A DNA stretch of 64,000 bases from Neisseria sp. KEM232. GTDB lineage: Bacteria > Pseudomonadota > Gammaproteobacteria > Burkholderiales > Neisseriaceae. Numbering within the stretch: position 1 is the stretch's first letter; every line of letters starts with the position of its first letter. Under the pieces are notes generated by a model. That model saw only the letters and a program-made list of their open reading frames with translations, did not search any database and had not been told where the DNA came from. The stretch is taken from assembly GCF_002237445.1 (NCBI RefSeq), contig NZ_CP022527.1:1302001-1366000 (forward strand). The letters are read 5' to 3'. Below are positions 1-8,729 of this stretch, in pieces. The position numbers were made by a program, and so were the translations under genes.

Positions 1-1
1 C

Positions 2-421
2 GGCCGCGCGGCCACCACCACGTTTATGCAGCGCAATATCGGCGACGTGTTGGTGACGTTTGAAAACGAGGCCAATCTGTCGGCCAAGCAGTTTGGCAGG
101 GGCGAAGTGGAAATCGTCTATCCGAAATACTCGATACGCATGGACAGCCCGGTGGCCGTGGTGGACAGCGTGGCCGACAAACGCGGCACGCGCGCCGCAG
201 CAACGGAATATCTGAATTATCTGTGGAGCAAACCGGCGCAGGAGTTGGGTGCGAAACTCTATCTGCGCCCCGCCGACCCGCAGGTGCTCGCCGCCCATGC
301 CACCGAGCTGCCGCCGCTGGAAACCTTTAATCCCAACGAGGTGTTCGGCTCGTGGGACGAAATCATGCCGAAATACTTTGCCGACGGCGGCGTGTTCGAC
401 CAGCTCGGTACGCGCAAATAG
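2..421 (+). CDS. Sulfate ABC transporter, periplasmic substrate-binding protein (C-terminal part)
   Basis: The reading frame is open from the window edge, so the N-terminus and signal peptide lie upstream. About 139 residues are visible. Stretches such as GDVLVTFENEAN, PVAVVDSVADKRGTR and AATEYLNYLWSKPAQE match the C-terminal lobe of Sbp/CysP proteins. These bind sulfate or thiosulfate in the periplasm and pass it to the CysTWA permease. The downstream partners are not seen here: the next gene is on the other strand, and an uptake-sequence hairpin follows the stop. The family assignment is firm. The sulfate versus thiosulfate choice and the symbol are not decidable from this fragment. Confidence 0.85.
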   Translation, partial: GRAATTTFMQRNIGDVLVTFENEANLSAKQFGRGEVEIVYPKYSIRMDSPVAVVDSVADKRGTRAAATEYLNYLWSKPAQELGAKLYLRPADPQVLAAHATELPPLETFNPNEVFGSWDEIMPKYFADGGVFDQLGTRK

Positions 422-439
422 GCAGGAAAAAATCAAAAA

Positions 440-466
440 AGGCCGTCTGAACGTTTCAGACGGCCT
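440..466 (+). terminator. Inverted uptake-sequence pair, terminator of the sulfate-binding gene
   Basis: AGGCCGTCTGAA and its reverse complement are separated by three bases, just after the stop at 421, forming a strong stem. Inverted DUS pairs commonly act as terminators in Neisseriaceae. Confidence 0.7.
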
Positions 467-540
467 GATGTTTTACTGGGACTTCAATCCGTGCCGCCGA
501 TGCGCGGAGCAGGGATGGGTACGGGCTTTGTGAAAACAAA

Positions 541-576
541 AAACGCCGCAGCGGCAGGGCGCGGCGGCGTTTTTGT
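541..576 (-). terminator. Rho-independent terminator downstream of lpd
   Basis: AAACGCCGC pairs with GCGGCGTTT around a 14-base loop. Read on the minus strand the stem is followed by a T-rich run, as expected for the end of the sucAB-lpd transcript. Confidence 0.7.
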
Positions 577-593
577 TTTTCAGACGGCCTTAA

Positions 594-2033
594 TTAACCG
601 TGCAGGGCGCGTTTGTCGGCGGCCAGGCAGGCTTCGTGCACCACTTCCGACAGGGTCGGGTGGGCATGGATGATGCGGGCAAGGTCTTCGCTGCTGGCGG
701 AGAACTCGAGTCCGACCACGCCTTCGGCGATCAGTTCGCTCACCATCGGGCCGACCATGTGCACGCCGAGGATGCGGTCGGTTTCGGCATCGGCCAGCAC
801 TTTGACCGTGCCTTTGGCTTTGCCCAGACCGAGCGCGCGGCCGTTGGCACCAAAGCCGGACGTGCCTTTTTTGTATTTGACGCCTTCAGTTTTAAGTTGC
901 TCTTCGGTTTTACCGACCCAGGCGATTTCGGGGTCGGTGTAAATCACGAAGGGCACGCTGTTAAAGTCGATATGCGGTTTCTGGCCGGCGATGCGCTCGG
1001 CCACGGCCACGCCTTCGTCGCTGGCTTTGTGCGCCAGCATCGGGCCGCGCACCACGTCGCCGATCGCCCAGACGTTGGGCAGGTTGGTGCGGCAGTCGCC
1101 GTCCACCTTGATAAAGCCGCGCTCGTCTTTTTCCAGGCCGACAGCCTCACCGTTCAGGCCGTTGGTGTTGGGGATGCGGCCGATGGAAACGATGAGCTTG
1201 TCGAACACTTCGGTTTTGGCTTCGCCTGCGGCGGTTTCATAGGCAACGGAAACGCCCGCGCCGGTGTTTTGGATGTCGCCGATTTTGACGCCCAGCTCGA
1301 TGTTCAAGCCTTGTTCTTTGGTGAAGTATTTAAAGGCTTCTTTGGCGATTTGCTGGTCGGCGGCGGCGAGGAAGGTGGGCATGGCTTCGAGGATGGTGAC
1401 CTGCGAGCCGACGCGGTTCCACACCGAGCCCATTTCAAGGCCGATTACGCCCGAGCCGATGATGCCGAGTTTTTTCGGTACTTCGGTCAGGTTCAGCGCG
1501 CCTTCGTTGTCCAAAACATTAACGTTGTCGATGGCAATCTGCGGCAGCTGACGCGGCACGGAGCCGGTGGCGACAATGACGTTTTTGGCTTCGATAAGGG
1601 TTTTCTCGCCCTTGTTGTCCACTTCGATTTGGTAGAGATCGCTGTTTTTGCCGACGAAAGAGCCTTTGCCGTGCAGACTGGCGACTTTGTTTTTTTGGAA
1701 CAGGAAGGCGATGCCGCCGGTGAGCTTGGTGACGATGGCGTCTTTGCGTTCGATCATTTTGGAGGCATTGAATTTCACGTCGCCGACGGTGATGCCGTGT
1801 TCGGCGAAATCGTGCTGCGCGGCGTGGAAGTGTTCGCTCGATTGCAGCAGGGCTTTGGAGGGGATGCAGCCTACGTTGAGGCAGGTGCCGCCCAGTGCGG
1901 GGGCATCGCCTGCTTTATTGACGCCTGCGTCGATGCAGACGGTGTTGAATCCGAGTTGGGCGGCGCGGATGGCGGCAACATAGCCGCCGGGGCCGGCGCC
2001 GATAACGGCAACGTCGTATGGTTGTTGGGACAT
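594..2033 (-). CDS. lpd: Dihydrolipoyl dehydrogenase, E3 of the 2-oxoglutarate dehydrogenase complex
   Basis: This is a full-length 479-residue flavoprotein disulfide reductase that reoxidises the dihydrolipoyl arm of E2 and passes electrons via FAD to NAD+. It shows the N-terminal FAD-binding GAGPGGYVAA motif, the redox-active pair Cys51/Cys56 in GGTCLNVGCIPSK, a second nucleotide-binding GSGVIGLEMG, the AIGD FAD motif, and the C-terminal catalytic HAHPTLSE segment. An AAAAGGATAG ribosome-binding site precedes the ATG. It is last in the sucA-sucB-lpd order, so its job is most likely E3 of 2-oxoglutarate dehydrogenase. Sharing with pyruvate dehydrogenase is possible. Confidence 0.96.
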   Translation of the reverse strand: MSQQPYDVAVIGAGPGGYVAAIRAAQLGFNTVCIDAGVNKAGDAPALGGTCLNVGCIPSKALLQSSEHFHAAQHDFAEHGITVGDVKFNASKMIERKDAIVTKLTGGIAFLFQKNKVASLHGKGSFVGKNSDLYQIEVDNKGEKTLIEAKNVIVATGSVPRQLPQIAIDNVNVLDNEGALNLTEVPKKLGIIGSGVIGLEMGSVWNRVGSQVTILEAMPTFLAAADQQIAKEAFKYFTKEQGLNIELGVKIGDIQNTGAGVSVAYETAAGEAKTEVFDKLIVSIGRIPNTNGLNGEAVGLEKDERGFIKVDGDCRTNLPNVWAIGDVVRGPMLAHKASDEGVAVAERIAGQKPHIDFNSVPFVIYTDPEIAWVGKTEEQLKTEGVKYKKGTSGFGANGRALGLGKAKGTVKVLADAETDRILGVHMVGPMVSELIAEGVVGLEFSASSEDLARIIHAHPTLSEVVHEACLAADKRALHG

Positions 2034-2054
2034 TTTTCTATCCTTTTATATCGG

Positions 2055-2148
2055 TTTCAGACGGCCTGTGCTTTGGATGGGGCCGTCTGAAAATATGGAC
2101 GGGAATATGATTTTCAGACGGCCTGTTGTGCGAACAGGCCGTCTGAAA
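2055..2148. terminator. Two uptake-sequence inverted repeats between sucB and lpd
   Basis: Two successive inverted DUS pairs (2055-2092 and 2112-2148) fill the gap between sucB and lpd. The second has a loop flanked by CTGTT/AACAG that lengthens its stem. They may reduce read-through into lpd or protect the upstream message 3' end. Confidence 0.5.
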
Positions 2149-2153
2149 GGGGC

Positions 2154-3338
2154 TTACAGATCCAGCAGCAGGCGTGCCGGGTCTTCCAGCAGGTCTTTGA
2201 TGGTGACCAATGTCAGCACGGCTTCGCGGCCGTCGATGATGCGGTGGTCGTAAGAGAGTGCCAGATACATCATCGGGCGCACGACAACCTGGCCGTTTTC
2301 CACTACGGCGCGCTCTTTGGTGGCGTGCATACCGAGAATGGCCGATTGCGGCGGGTTGATGATGGGGGTGGACATCATCGAGCCGAAGGTGCCGCCGTTG
2401 GTGATGCTGAATGTGCCGCCGGTCAAATCTTCGATGGCGATTTTGCCGTCTTTGGCTTTCACGGCGTAATCGACGATGGCTTTTTCGATTTCGGCGATGC
2501 TCATCTGGTCGGCATCGCGCAGAATCGGCACGACCAGGCCGCGCGGGCTGCCGATGGCGATGCCGATGTCGAAGTAGCCGTGGTACACGATGTCTTTGCC
2601 GTCAACCGAAGCGTTCACAACGGGGAATTTTTTCAGCGCGGCAACGGCGGCTTTGACGAAGAAGGACATGAAGCCGAGTTTGACACCGTGTTCTTTTTCG
2701 AATTTTTCTTTGTATTTGGCGCGCAGATCCATCACCGGCTTCATATTGACTTCGTTGAAGGTGGTGAGGATGGCGTTTTCCTGTTGCGAAGAGAGCAGGC
2801 GTTCGGCAACGCGGGCGCGCAGGCGGCTCATCGGTACGCGCTCTTCGGGGCGGACGCCGGCGGGAATCGGAGCGGCGGGAGCAGCGGCTCTGGAGGCGGC
2901 CGGGGCGTTTTGCACGTCTTCTTTCAGCACGCGACCGTCGCGGCCGGAACCTTGTACCGATGCCACGTCCACACCTTTTTCGGCGGCCAGTTTGGCGGCG
3001 GCGGGCATGGCGACGCCGGCTTGGGCGTTGGAAGCGGGCGCGGCGGGAGCGGCTTCGGTAGCGGGTGCCTGTGCGGCAGGGGCTGCGGCAGCTGCGGTGG
3101 CTTCGGTGTCGATTTTCGCCAAAACCTGTTGCGATTCGACGGTGTCGCCTTCGTTGACGATGATTTCCACCAAAACGCCGGCCTGCGGCGCGGGCACTTC
3201 GAGTACGACTTTGTCGGTTTCGATTTCGACCAAAACTTCGTCGCGGGCGACTGCTTCGCCGGCTTTTTTGTGCCAGGTCAGTAGGGTGCCTTCGGTGATG
3301 CTTTCGGCGAATACGGGAACGTTTACTTCTACGATCAT
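2154..3338 (-). CDS. sucB: Dihydrolipoyllysine-residue succinyltransferase, E2 of 2-oxoglutarate dehydrogenase
   Basis: The 394-residue E2 core transfers the succinyl group from lipoyl-lysine to CoA. Domains in order: a lipoyl domain (residues 1-75) with the modified Lys43 in ETDKVV; a flexible Ala/Pro-rich linker (about 80-105); a peripheral subunit-binding domain (about 112-145, ending GRVLKEDV); a second short linker; and the catalytic domain ending in the DHRxIDG active-site motif (SYDHRIIDGREA) near residue 366. A TAGGAG ribosome-binding site lies just upstream. It sits between sucA and lpd, as usual for the complex. Confidence 0.96.
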   Translation of the reverse strand: MIVEVNVPVFAESITEGTLLTWHKKAGEAVARDEVLVEIETDKVVLEVPAPQAGVLVEIIVNEGDTVESQQVLAKIDTEATAAAAAPAAQAPATEAAPAAPASNAQAGVAMPAAAKLAAEKGVDVASVQGSGRDGRVLKEDVQNAPAASRAAAPAAPIPAGVRPEERVPMSRLRARVAERLLSSQQENAILTTFNEVNMKPVMDLRAKYKEKFEKEHGVKLGFMSFFVKAAVAALKKFPVVNASVDGKDIVYHGYFDIGIAIGSPRGLVVPILRDADQMSIAEIEKAIVDYAVKAKDGKIAIEDLTGGTFSITNGGTFGSMMSTPIINPPQSAILGMHATKERAVVENGQVVVRPMMYLALSYDHRIIDGREAVLTLVTIKDLLEDPARLLLDL

Positions 3339-3364
3339 TTTTTGCTCCTAGGTGTGGTTTTTAT

Positions 3365-3388
3365 GCGGCCCGCTTTGCGGCGGGCCGC
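3365..3388 (-). other. GC-rich stem-loop between sucA and sucB
   Basis: GCGGCCCGC (3365-3373) pairs perfectly with GCGGGCCGC (3380-3388) around a six-base loop in the 63-base sucA-sucB gap. There is no U-run after it on the transcribed strand, so it is more likely an RNA processing or stability structure, or a partial attenuator, than a full terminator. Confidence 0.55.
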
Positions 3389-3401
3389 GTCTGTTGACGG
3401 G

Positions 3402-6230
3402 TTAAAAGGCGAAAGCGTCTTCCACCAGCTGTTTGAGCTGGGCGGTGTGTTTGCTGGCATAGCCGACGGCCGGAGAGGCGCTGGCGGGGCGGCCTGCGTA
3501 CACGACTTTTTGGCCGTTTTGCGCCAGATATTCCAAGCGGTGGCGGGTCTGATACCAGGCGCCTTGGTTTTTCGGCTCTTCCTGCACCCACATGATTTCA
3601 GCAGCGTTGGGGTATTTCGCCAGCTCGGCCTCGGCCTCGGCGTAGGGGAAGGGATAGAGCTGCTCGACGCGGATGATGGCGACTTCTTCTTCCAAGCCGC
3701 GCTCGGCACGGCCTGCGGCGACGTCGTAATACACTTGGCCGGAGCACAGGATGACGCGTTTGACTTTGCCGTTGTCGGCGCGTTCTGCGGTATCGCCGAT
3801 AACGGGGCGGAAAGTCGTGCCTTCGAGGAAGTTTTCCAGCGGGCTGGTGGCGTCTTTGAAGCGCAGCAGGCGTTTGGACATAAAGATAACCAGCGGTTTG
3901 CGCACGGAGCGCAGAGCCTGACGGCGCAGGATGTGGAACATCTGCGAGGCTTCAGACGGCATAACAATCTGCATATTGTGTTCGGCACACAGTTGCAGCC
4001 AACGCTCCAAACGGCCTGAGGAGTGTTCCGGGCCTTGGCCGTCGTAGCCGTGCGGCAGGATGACGGTCAGGCCGCACAGGCGTCCCCATTTGGTTTCGCC
4101 GGAAGAGATGAACTGGTCGATGGCAACCTGCGCGCCGTTGGCAAAATCGCCGAACTGTGCTTCCCAAATGGTCAGCATATCGGGCGCGGAGCAGGCATAG
4201 CCGTATTCGTAGGCCATGACGGCTTCTTCGTTCAGGATGGAGTCTATAACGGTGAACGGTGCTTGGCTGTCGCTGATGTGTTGCAGGGAAATGTAGGTTC
4301 CCGAATCCCATTTTTCGCGGTTTTGGTCGTGCAAAACTGCTTGGCGGTGTGAGAAAGTGCCGCGTCCGGAGTCTTCGCCGGAAATGCGAACGCCCGTGCC
4401 GTGGCTGACCAGGCTGGCGTAGGCGATGGTCTCGGCCATGCCCCAGTCGACGTTCTGCTCGCCGGCTGCCATGGCTTTGCGGTTGGCAATCAGGCGTTTG
4501 GAGGTGTTGTGCAAGCCGAATCCTTCGGGAACGGCGGTGAATTTGTCGGCCAGACGTTTGATGTCTTCGGCAGACAGGCCGCTTTCCACGGCTTCGCGCC
4601 AGTCTTGGCCTTGGTATTTCGTCCAATCGACGCTGTGTTTGCTGGTGTAGTTGGTCAGACGGGTTTGCTCGACGTGTTCGCCCCGATCCAAGGCGTCGCG
4701 GTAGGCCTGAACGTAGGAATCGGCCTGCTCTTTGCTGACGATGCCTTCCTGCGCGAGCTTGTCGGCGTAAATGGCTCGTGTGCCCGGATGTTTGGCAACG
4801 GCTTTATACATCATTGGCTGGGTCAGTGTCGGATCGTCGCTTTCATTGTGGCCGTTTTTGCGGTAGCAGACCACATCAATGACGACGTCTTTGTGGAAGG
4901 TTTTGCGGTAGTCCATCGCGGCCTGCATCACCAAGCAGACGGCTTCGGGATCGTCGCCGTTGACGTGGAAAATAGGGGCGTCGACCATTTTGGCGATGTC
5001 GGTGCAGTAGACGGTGGAACGGGTGTCGCGGGTGTCGGATGTGGTGAAACCGATTTGGTTGTTGACGACGATGTGGATGGAACCGCCTGTGGTGTAGCCG
5101 CGGGTTAGTGACATATTGAACACGGCCTGATTGACGCCCAAGCCGATGAAGGCGGAGTCGCCGTGGATGAGGACGGGCAGAACCTGTTTTTGGCCGTCTG
5201 AACCGCGTCTGTCTTGTTTGGCGCGGCTCGATCCTTCGACTACGGGATTGACGATTTCCAAATGGGAGGGATTGAAGGCCAGCGTGACGTGCATGGGGCC
5301 GGTGGGCGTGGCGATGTCGGAGCTGAAACCGGTGTGGTACTTCACGTCGCCGCTGGGCAGTTTGATTTCAGCGCGGCCTTCAAATTCCGCGAACAGATCG
5401 CTCGGCTGTTTGCCCAAAGTGTTGACCAGTACGTTCAGACGGCCTCGGTGCGCCATGCCGACAATAACTTCTTCTACGCCGTCTTTACCCGCATTCTGAA
5501 CCAGATAGTTCAGAGCCAGGATGGAACTTTCGCCTCCTTCTACACCGAAGCGTTTTTGGCCGACGTATTTGTTCTGCAGGTAGCGTTCCAGTGTTTCTGC
5601 CGCTGTAAGCTGTTTCAGGATATACAGTTTTTCATCGGCATTGAATTTGGGCGTGGAGGATGTTTTTTCAAAATACTCGCGTATCCAGCGGCGTTCTGCA
5701 CGGTTGGTGATGTGCATGTACTCGATGCCGATAGTGCCGCAGTAGGTTTGTTTCAGTTTGCTAAGAATTTCGGATAGGGTCAGTTTTTCATGTCCGCCGC
5801 CGAAGTCGCCGCTGCCGACATTGAATTTAACCGCCATATCCGAATCGGAAAGGCCGTGGAATTTGGGATCCAAGCCTTCGATGTGGATGGGCGGTTTGCG
5901 TTTCAGGGGATCAAGTTGTGCGGCGCCGACGCCTTGGATGCGGTAAGCCGAAATCAGGCGCAGTACACCAACCTGTTTTTTCAACAGGGTCTCGTCAACC
6001 GTTCCAGCAGCAACGGGACGGGATTTTGCCAGCTTGACAAAAGATTCCTGAATGGGGCGGTGTGCTACGTCGCGTTCGGCTGCGCCGGGTTGGACGGCCA
6101 GTTCGGAAAAATATTTCCGCCAATATTCCTCTACGGAATTCGGGTCGTTTAAAAACTCTTCGTACAGCTCCTCGATATAGGGAGCATTGGAGCCGAAGAG
6201 GTAGGAAAAGTTCTGTTTTTCATCCATCAT
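3402..6230 (-). CDS. sucA: 2-oxoglutarate dehydrogenase, thiamine-diphosphate E1 subunit
   Basis: This 942-residue E1 decarboxylates 2-oxoglutarate and succinylates the E2 lipoyl arm. The N-terminal segment QNFSYLFGSNAPYIEELYEEF, HRGRLNVLVN, the thiamine-diphosphate region NGDDPEAVCLVMQAAMDYR and the later VEQLYPFP are typical of SucA. The frame runs 23 codons further upstream, but an AAAGAGG ribosome-binding site sits eight bases before the ATG-ATG pair at 6230, so translation most likely starts there. The length is close to E. coli SucA. It is followed by sucB after a stem-loop. Confidence 0.95.
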   Translation of the reverse strand: MMDEKQNFSYLFGSNAPYIEELYEEFLNDPNSVEEYWRKYFSELAVQPGAAERDVAHRPIQESFVKLAKSRPVAAGTVDETLLKKQVGVLRLISAYRIQGVGAAQLDPLKRKPPIHIEGLDPKFHGLSDSDMAVKFNVGSGDFGGGHEKLTLSEILSKLKQTYCGTIGIEYMHITNRAERRWIREYFEKTSSTPKFNADEKLYILKQLTAAETLERYLQNKYVGQKRFGVEGGESSILALNYLVQNAGKDGVEEVIVGMAHRGRLNVLVNTLGKQPSDLFAEFEGRAEIKLPSGDVKYHTGFSSDIATPTGPMHVTLAFNPSHLEIVNPVVEGSSRAKQDRRGSDGQKQVLPVLIHGDSAFIGLGVNQAVFNMSLTRGYTTGGSIHIVVNNQIGFTTSDTRDTRSTVYCTDIAKMVDAPIFHVNGDDPEAVCLVMQAAMDYRKTFHKDVVIDVVCYRKNGHNESDDPTLTQPMMYKAVAKHPGTRAIYADKLAQEGIVSKEQADSYVQAYRDALDRGEHVEQTRLTNYTSKHSVDWTKYQGQDWREAVESGLSAEDIKRLADKFTAVPEGFGLHNTSKRLIANRKAMAAGEQNVDWGMAETIAYASLVSHGTGVRISGEDSGRGTFSHRQAVLHDQNREKWDSGTYISLQHISDSQAPFTVIDSILNEEAVMAYEYGYACSAPDMLTIWEAQFGDFANGAQVAIDQFISSGETKWGRLCGLTVILPHGYDGQGPEHSSGRLERWLQLCAEHNMQIVMPSEASQMFHILRRQALRSVRKPLVIFMSKRLLRFKDATSPLENFLEGTTFRPVIGDTAERADNGKVKRVILCSGQVYYDVAAGRAERGLEEEVAIIRVEQLYPFPYAEAEAELAKYPNAAEIMWVQEEPKNQGAWYQTRHRLEYLAQNGQKVVYAGRPASASPAVGYASKHTAQLKQLVEDAFAF

Positions 6231-6350
6231 GGCATTAGCCTCTTTACTTGGGAACAAACACAAACGAGCCGGCAGACTGCCGGGCAGCTGCCCGCTCAAA
6301 TATTGAGCCTTATTTTACTCTTTATAATTTTTCATTACTACCGTGCGGCA

Positions 6351-6383
6351 AAAAAGAAAGCAGGAAAATCCTGCTTTCTTTTT
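6351..6383 (-). terminator. Rho-independent terminator of gltA
   Basis: AAAGAAAGCAGGA pairs with TCCTGCTTTCTTT around a short loop. On the minus strand it is followed by a run of T. It separates gltA from sucA and is one of the few terminators here not built from an uptake sequence. Confidence 0.85.
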
Positions 6384-6412
6384 CGATTCCAGATTACACC
6401 GGCATTTTCATG

Positions 6413-7696
6413 TCAGCGTTTGTCCAGCGGAGTGTAGTCGCGACGTGGAGCACCGGTATACAGTTGGCGCGGGCGGCCGATTTTTTGCCCCGGGTCGGAG
6501 ATCATTTCGTGCCAGTGGGAAATCCAGCCTACGGTACGTGCCAAGGCGAAGATGACGGTGAACATGGAAACGGGAATACCCAAAGCGGATAAAACGATAC
6601 CGGAATAGAAGTCTACGTTCGGGTACAGTTTTTTCTCGATGAAATACGGATCGCTCAGTGCGATTTTTTCCAATTCCATCGCCAGCTTGAATTTGGGGTC
6701 GTTTTCCAAACCCAGTTCGCGCAAGACTTCGTCGCAGGTGCGCTTCATAATGGCGGCACGGGGATCCATGTTTTTGTATACGCGGTGGCCGAAGCCCATC
6801 AGGCGGTATTTCTTCGCTTTAACGCCTTCCATGAATGCGGCAACATTGGAGACATCACCGATTTCGTCCAGCATGTTCAGCACGGCTTCGTTGGCGCCGC
6901 CGTGCGAGGGGCCCCACAGGCTGGCAATGCCCGCTGCGATACAGGCGAAGGGGTTTGCGCCGGAAGAGCCTGCCAGGCGTACGGTGGAAGTAGAGGCGTT
7001 TTGCTCGTGATCCGCGTGCAGGATGAAGATGCGGTCAAGTGCGCGCGCCAAAACAGGGTTTGGTTTATACTCTTCGCACGGTGTGGCAAACATCATGTGC
7101 ATGAAGTTTTCGGCGTAAGAGAGGTTGTTCTTCGGATAGTTGAACGGGAGGCCGTTTGAATAGCGGTAGCACATCGCGGCAATCGTCGGGATTTTGGAAA
7201 CCAAACGATAAATGGCAACTTTGCGATGCTCGGGATCGGCGATTTCCAAGCTGTCCTGATAAAAGGCGGATAGTGCACCGACCACGCCGACCATCATGGC
7301 CATTGGGTGCGCGTCGCGACGGAAGCCGCGGAAGAACCATGTCAGCTGTTCGTGAACCATGGTGTGGTGCATCACGGTATCGACGAACTGTTTTTTCTGT
7401 TCGGCGTTGGGCAGTTCACCATAGATCAGCAGGTAACAGGTTTCCAAGTAGTCGCCGTGCTCGGCAAGCTGCTCGATCGGGTAGCCGCGGTAGTACAGAT
7501 AGCCTTTGTCGCCGTCGATGAAGGTAATCTTCGACTCGCAGCTGGCGGTTGAAACAAAGCCGGGATCGAATGTGAACATACCGCTGCCTTTGGTGAAGGT
7601 GCGGATGTCGACAACGTCGTTGCCCAGTGTGCCTTTCAATACCGGCAGCTCCATGGGCTCTTTGCCTGCGATTTCCACTTTAATTGACTGAGACAT
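6413..7696 (-). CDS. gltA: Citrate synthase (type II, hexameric)
   Basis: The 427-residue enzyme condenses acetyl-CoA and oxaloacetate, the entry step of the TCA cycle. It matches GltA along its length, including the N-terminal beta-rich extension (VEIAGKEPMELPVL) typical of the NADH-sensitive Gram-negative form. The catalytic histidine regions are in SHGGANEAVLNML and GFGHRVYKNMDPRA, and the conserved LYTGAPRRDY is near the C-terminus. AAAGGAG precedes the ATG. It lies between sdhE and sucA, and its own terminator suggests it is transcribed separately from sucA. Confidence 0.97.
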   Translation of the reverse strand: MSQSIKVEIAGKEPMELPVLKGTLGNDVVDIRTFTKGSGMFTFDPGFVSTASCESKITFIDGDKGYLYYRGYPIEQLAEHGDYLETCYLLIYGELPNAEQKKQFVDTVMHHTMVHEQLTWFFRGFRRDAHPMAMMVGVVGALSAFYQDSLEIADPEHRKVAIYRLVSKIPTIAAMCYRYSNGLPFNYPKNNLSYAENFMHMMFATPCEEYKPNPVLARALDRIFILHADHEQNASTSTVRLAGSSGANPFACIAAGIASLWGPSHGGANEAVLNMLDEIGDVSNVAAFMEGVKAKKYRLMGFGHRVYKNMDPRAAIMKRTCDEVLRELGLENDPKFKLAMELEKIALSDPYFIEKKLYPNVDFYSGIVLSALGIPVSMFTVIFALARTVGWISHWHEMISDPGQKIGRPRQLYTGAPRRDYTPLDKR

Positions 7697-7757
7697 CTCT
7701 TACTCCTTTATTCTTCTAAGATTTACCAAGGGGTGTTTTCAGACGGCCTCCAACCTC

Positions 7758-8006
7758 TCAGCTCTGCCTGATTTTATCCAGCAAATTTGCGAATTCGGGA
7801 TTTTCGGTTGTTTCTTTCCGGTTTACCAAAGCCAAAAATTCTTGGTCGGGCAGATCCAGAATTTCTACAAATACCGCCAATTCTTCATCGCTCAAATGCG
7901 GGAATTCTTTTTCCATAAACCGCTTGAGCACAATATCGAGCTCAAGCAGTCCACGGCGTGTCAGGAAACGGATTCGCCGCTTCGCTGCTTCGTCGAAAGT
8001 TATCAT
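7758..8006 (-). CDS. sdhE: FAD assembly factor SdhE (DUF339)
   Basis: This 82-residue protein helps attach FAD covalently to SdhA. The signature RGxxE is present as RRGLLELD near residue 18, and the five-helix family features (LKRFMEKEFP, LSDEELAVFVEILDLPDQEFL) are clear. Its ATG is two bases after the sdhB stop with no obvious ribosome-binding site, so translation is probably coupled to sdhB. Neighbouring sdhA supports the role. Confidence 0.93.
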   Translation of the reverse strand: MITFDEAAKRRIRFLTRRGLLELDIVLKRFMEKEFPHLSDEELAVFVEILDLPDQEFLALVNRKETTENPEFANLLDKIRQS

Positions 8007-8008
8007 AT

Positions 8009-8716
8009 TTAAACGGCTCGTTTCAACATGATTTCTTTAATTTTCCCGATGGCACGAGTCGGGTTCAGGTGTTTCGGACAAGCATCTACGCAGTTCATGA
8101 TGGTGTGGCAGCGGAACAGACGGTAAGGATCGTTCAGGTTGTCCAACCGTTCGTTGGTGATAGTGTCGCGGCTGTCTGCAATAAAGCGGTAGGCGTTGAG
8201 CAGGCCGGAAGGGCCGACGAATTTGTCCGGATTCCACCAGAAAGAAGGACATGAGGTCGAGCAGCATGCGCAGAGAATGCATTCGTAGAGGCCGTCGAGT
8301 TCTTTGCGCTCTTCTTGGGTTTGCAGGCGCTCTTTGTCGGGATCGACCGGGGTGTCGTTGACAACGTAGGGTTTGATGGAGTGGTATTGTTTGAAGAACT
8401 GGGTCATGTCGACGATCAGATCGCGTACCACAGGCAAGCCGGGTAGGGGGCGCAATACGATAGGTTGTTTCAGGCTGCGGATGTCGGTCAGGCAGGCAAG
8501 ACCGTTTTTGCCGTTGATATTCATGCCGTCCGATCCGCAGATGCCTTCGCGGCAGGAACGGCGGAACGATAATGTGTCGTCCTGCGCCTTGAGCTTCATG
8601 ATTGCGTCAAGCAGTTTGACGTCTGTCGGTTCGATTTCCAGTTCGTAGTCTTTCATGTACGGCTTGGCATCCACATCGGGATTGTAGCGGTACACTTTTA
8701 ATTGAATTTTTTCCAT
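8009..8716 (-). CDS. sdhB: Succinate dehydrogenase iron-sulfur subunit
   Basis: This 235-residue subunit passes electrons from FADH2 in SdhA through three iron-sulfur clusters to the membrane quinone. The [2Fe-2S] domain has RRSCREGICGSDGMNING, and the [4Fe-4S]/[3Fe-4S] domain has CILCACCSTSCPS and CHTIMNCVDACPKHL. The frame extends eight codons upstream to an ATG inside the sdhA tail. An AGGA site nine bases before the ATG at 8716 supports the shorter start, leaving a 13-base gap after sdhA. Confidence 0.95.
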   Translation of the reverse strand: MEKIQLKVYRYNPDVDAKPYMKDYELEIEPTDVKLLDAIMKLKAQDDTLSFRRSCREGICGSDGMNINGKNGLACLTDIRSLKQPIVLRPLPGLPVVRDLIVDMTQFFKQYHSIKPYVVNDTPVDPDKERLQTQEERKELDGLYECILCACCSTSCPSFWWNPDKFVGPSGLLNAYRFIADSRDTITNERLDNLNDPYRLFRCHTIMNCVDACPKHLNPTRAIGKIKEIMLKRAV

Positions 8717-8729
8717 GGTGGTGTATTCC

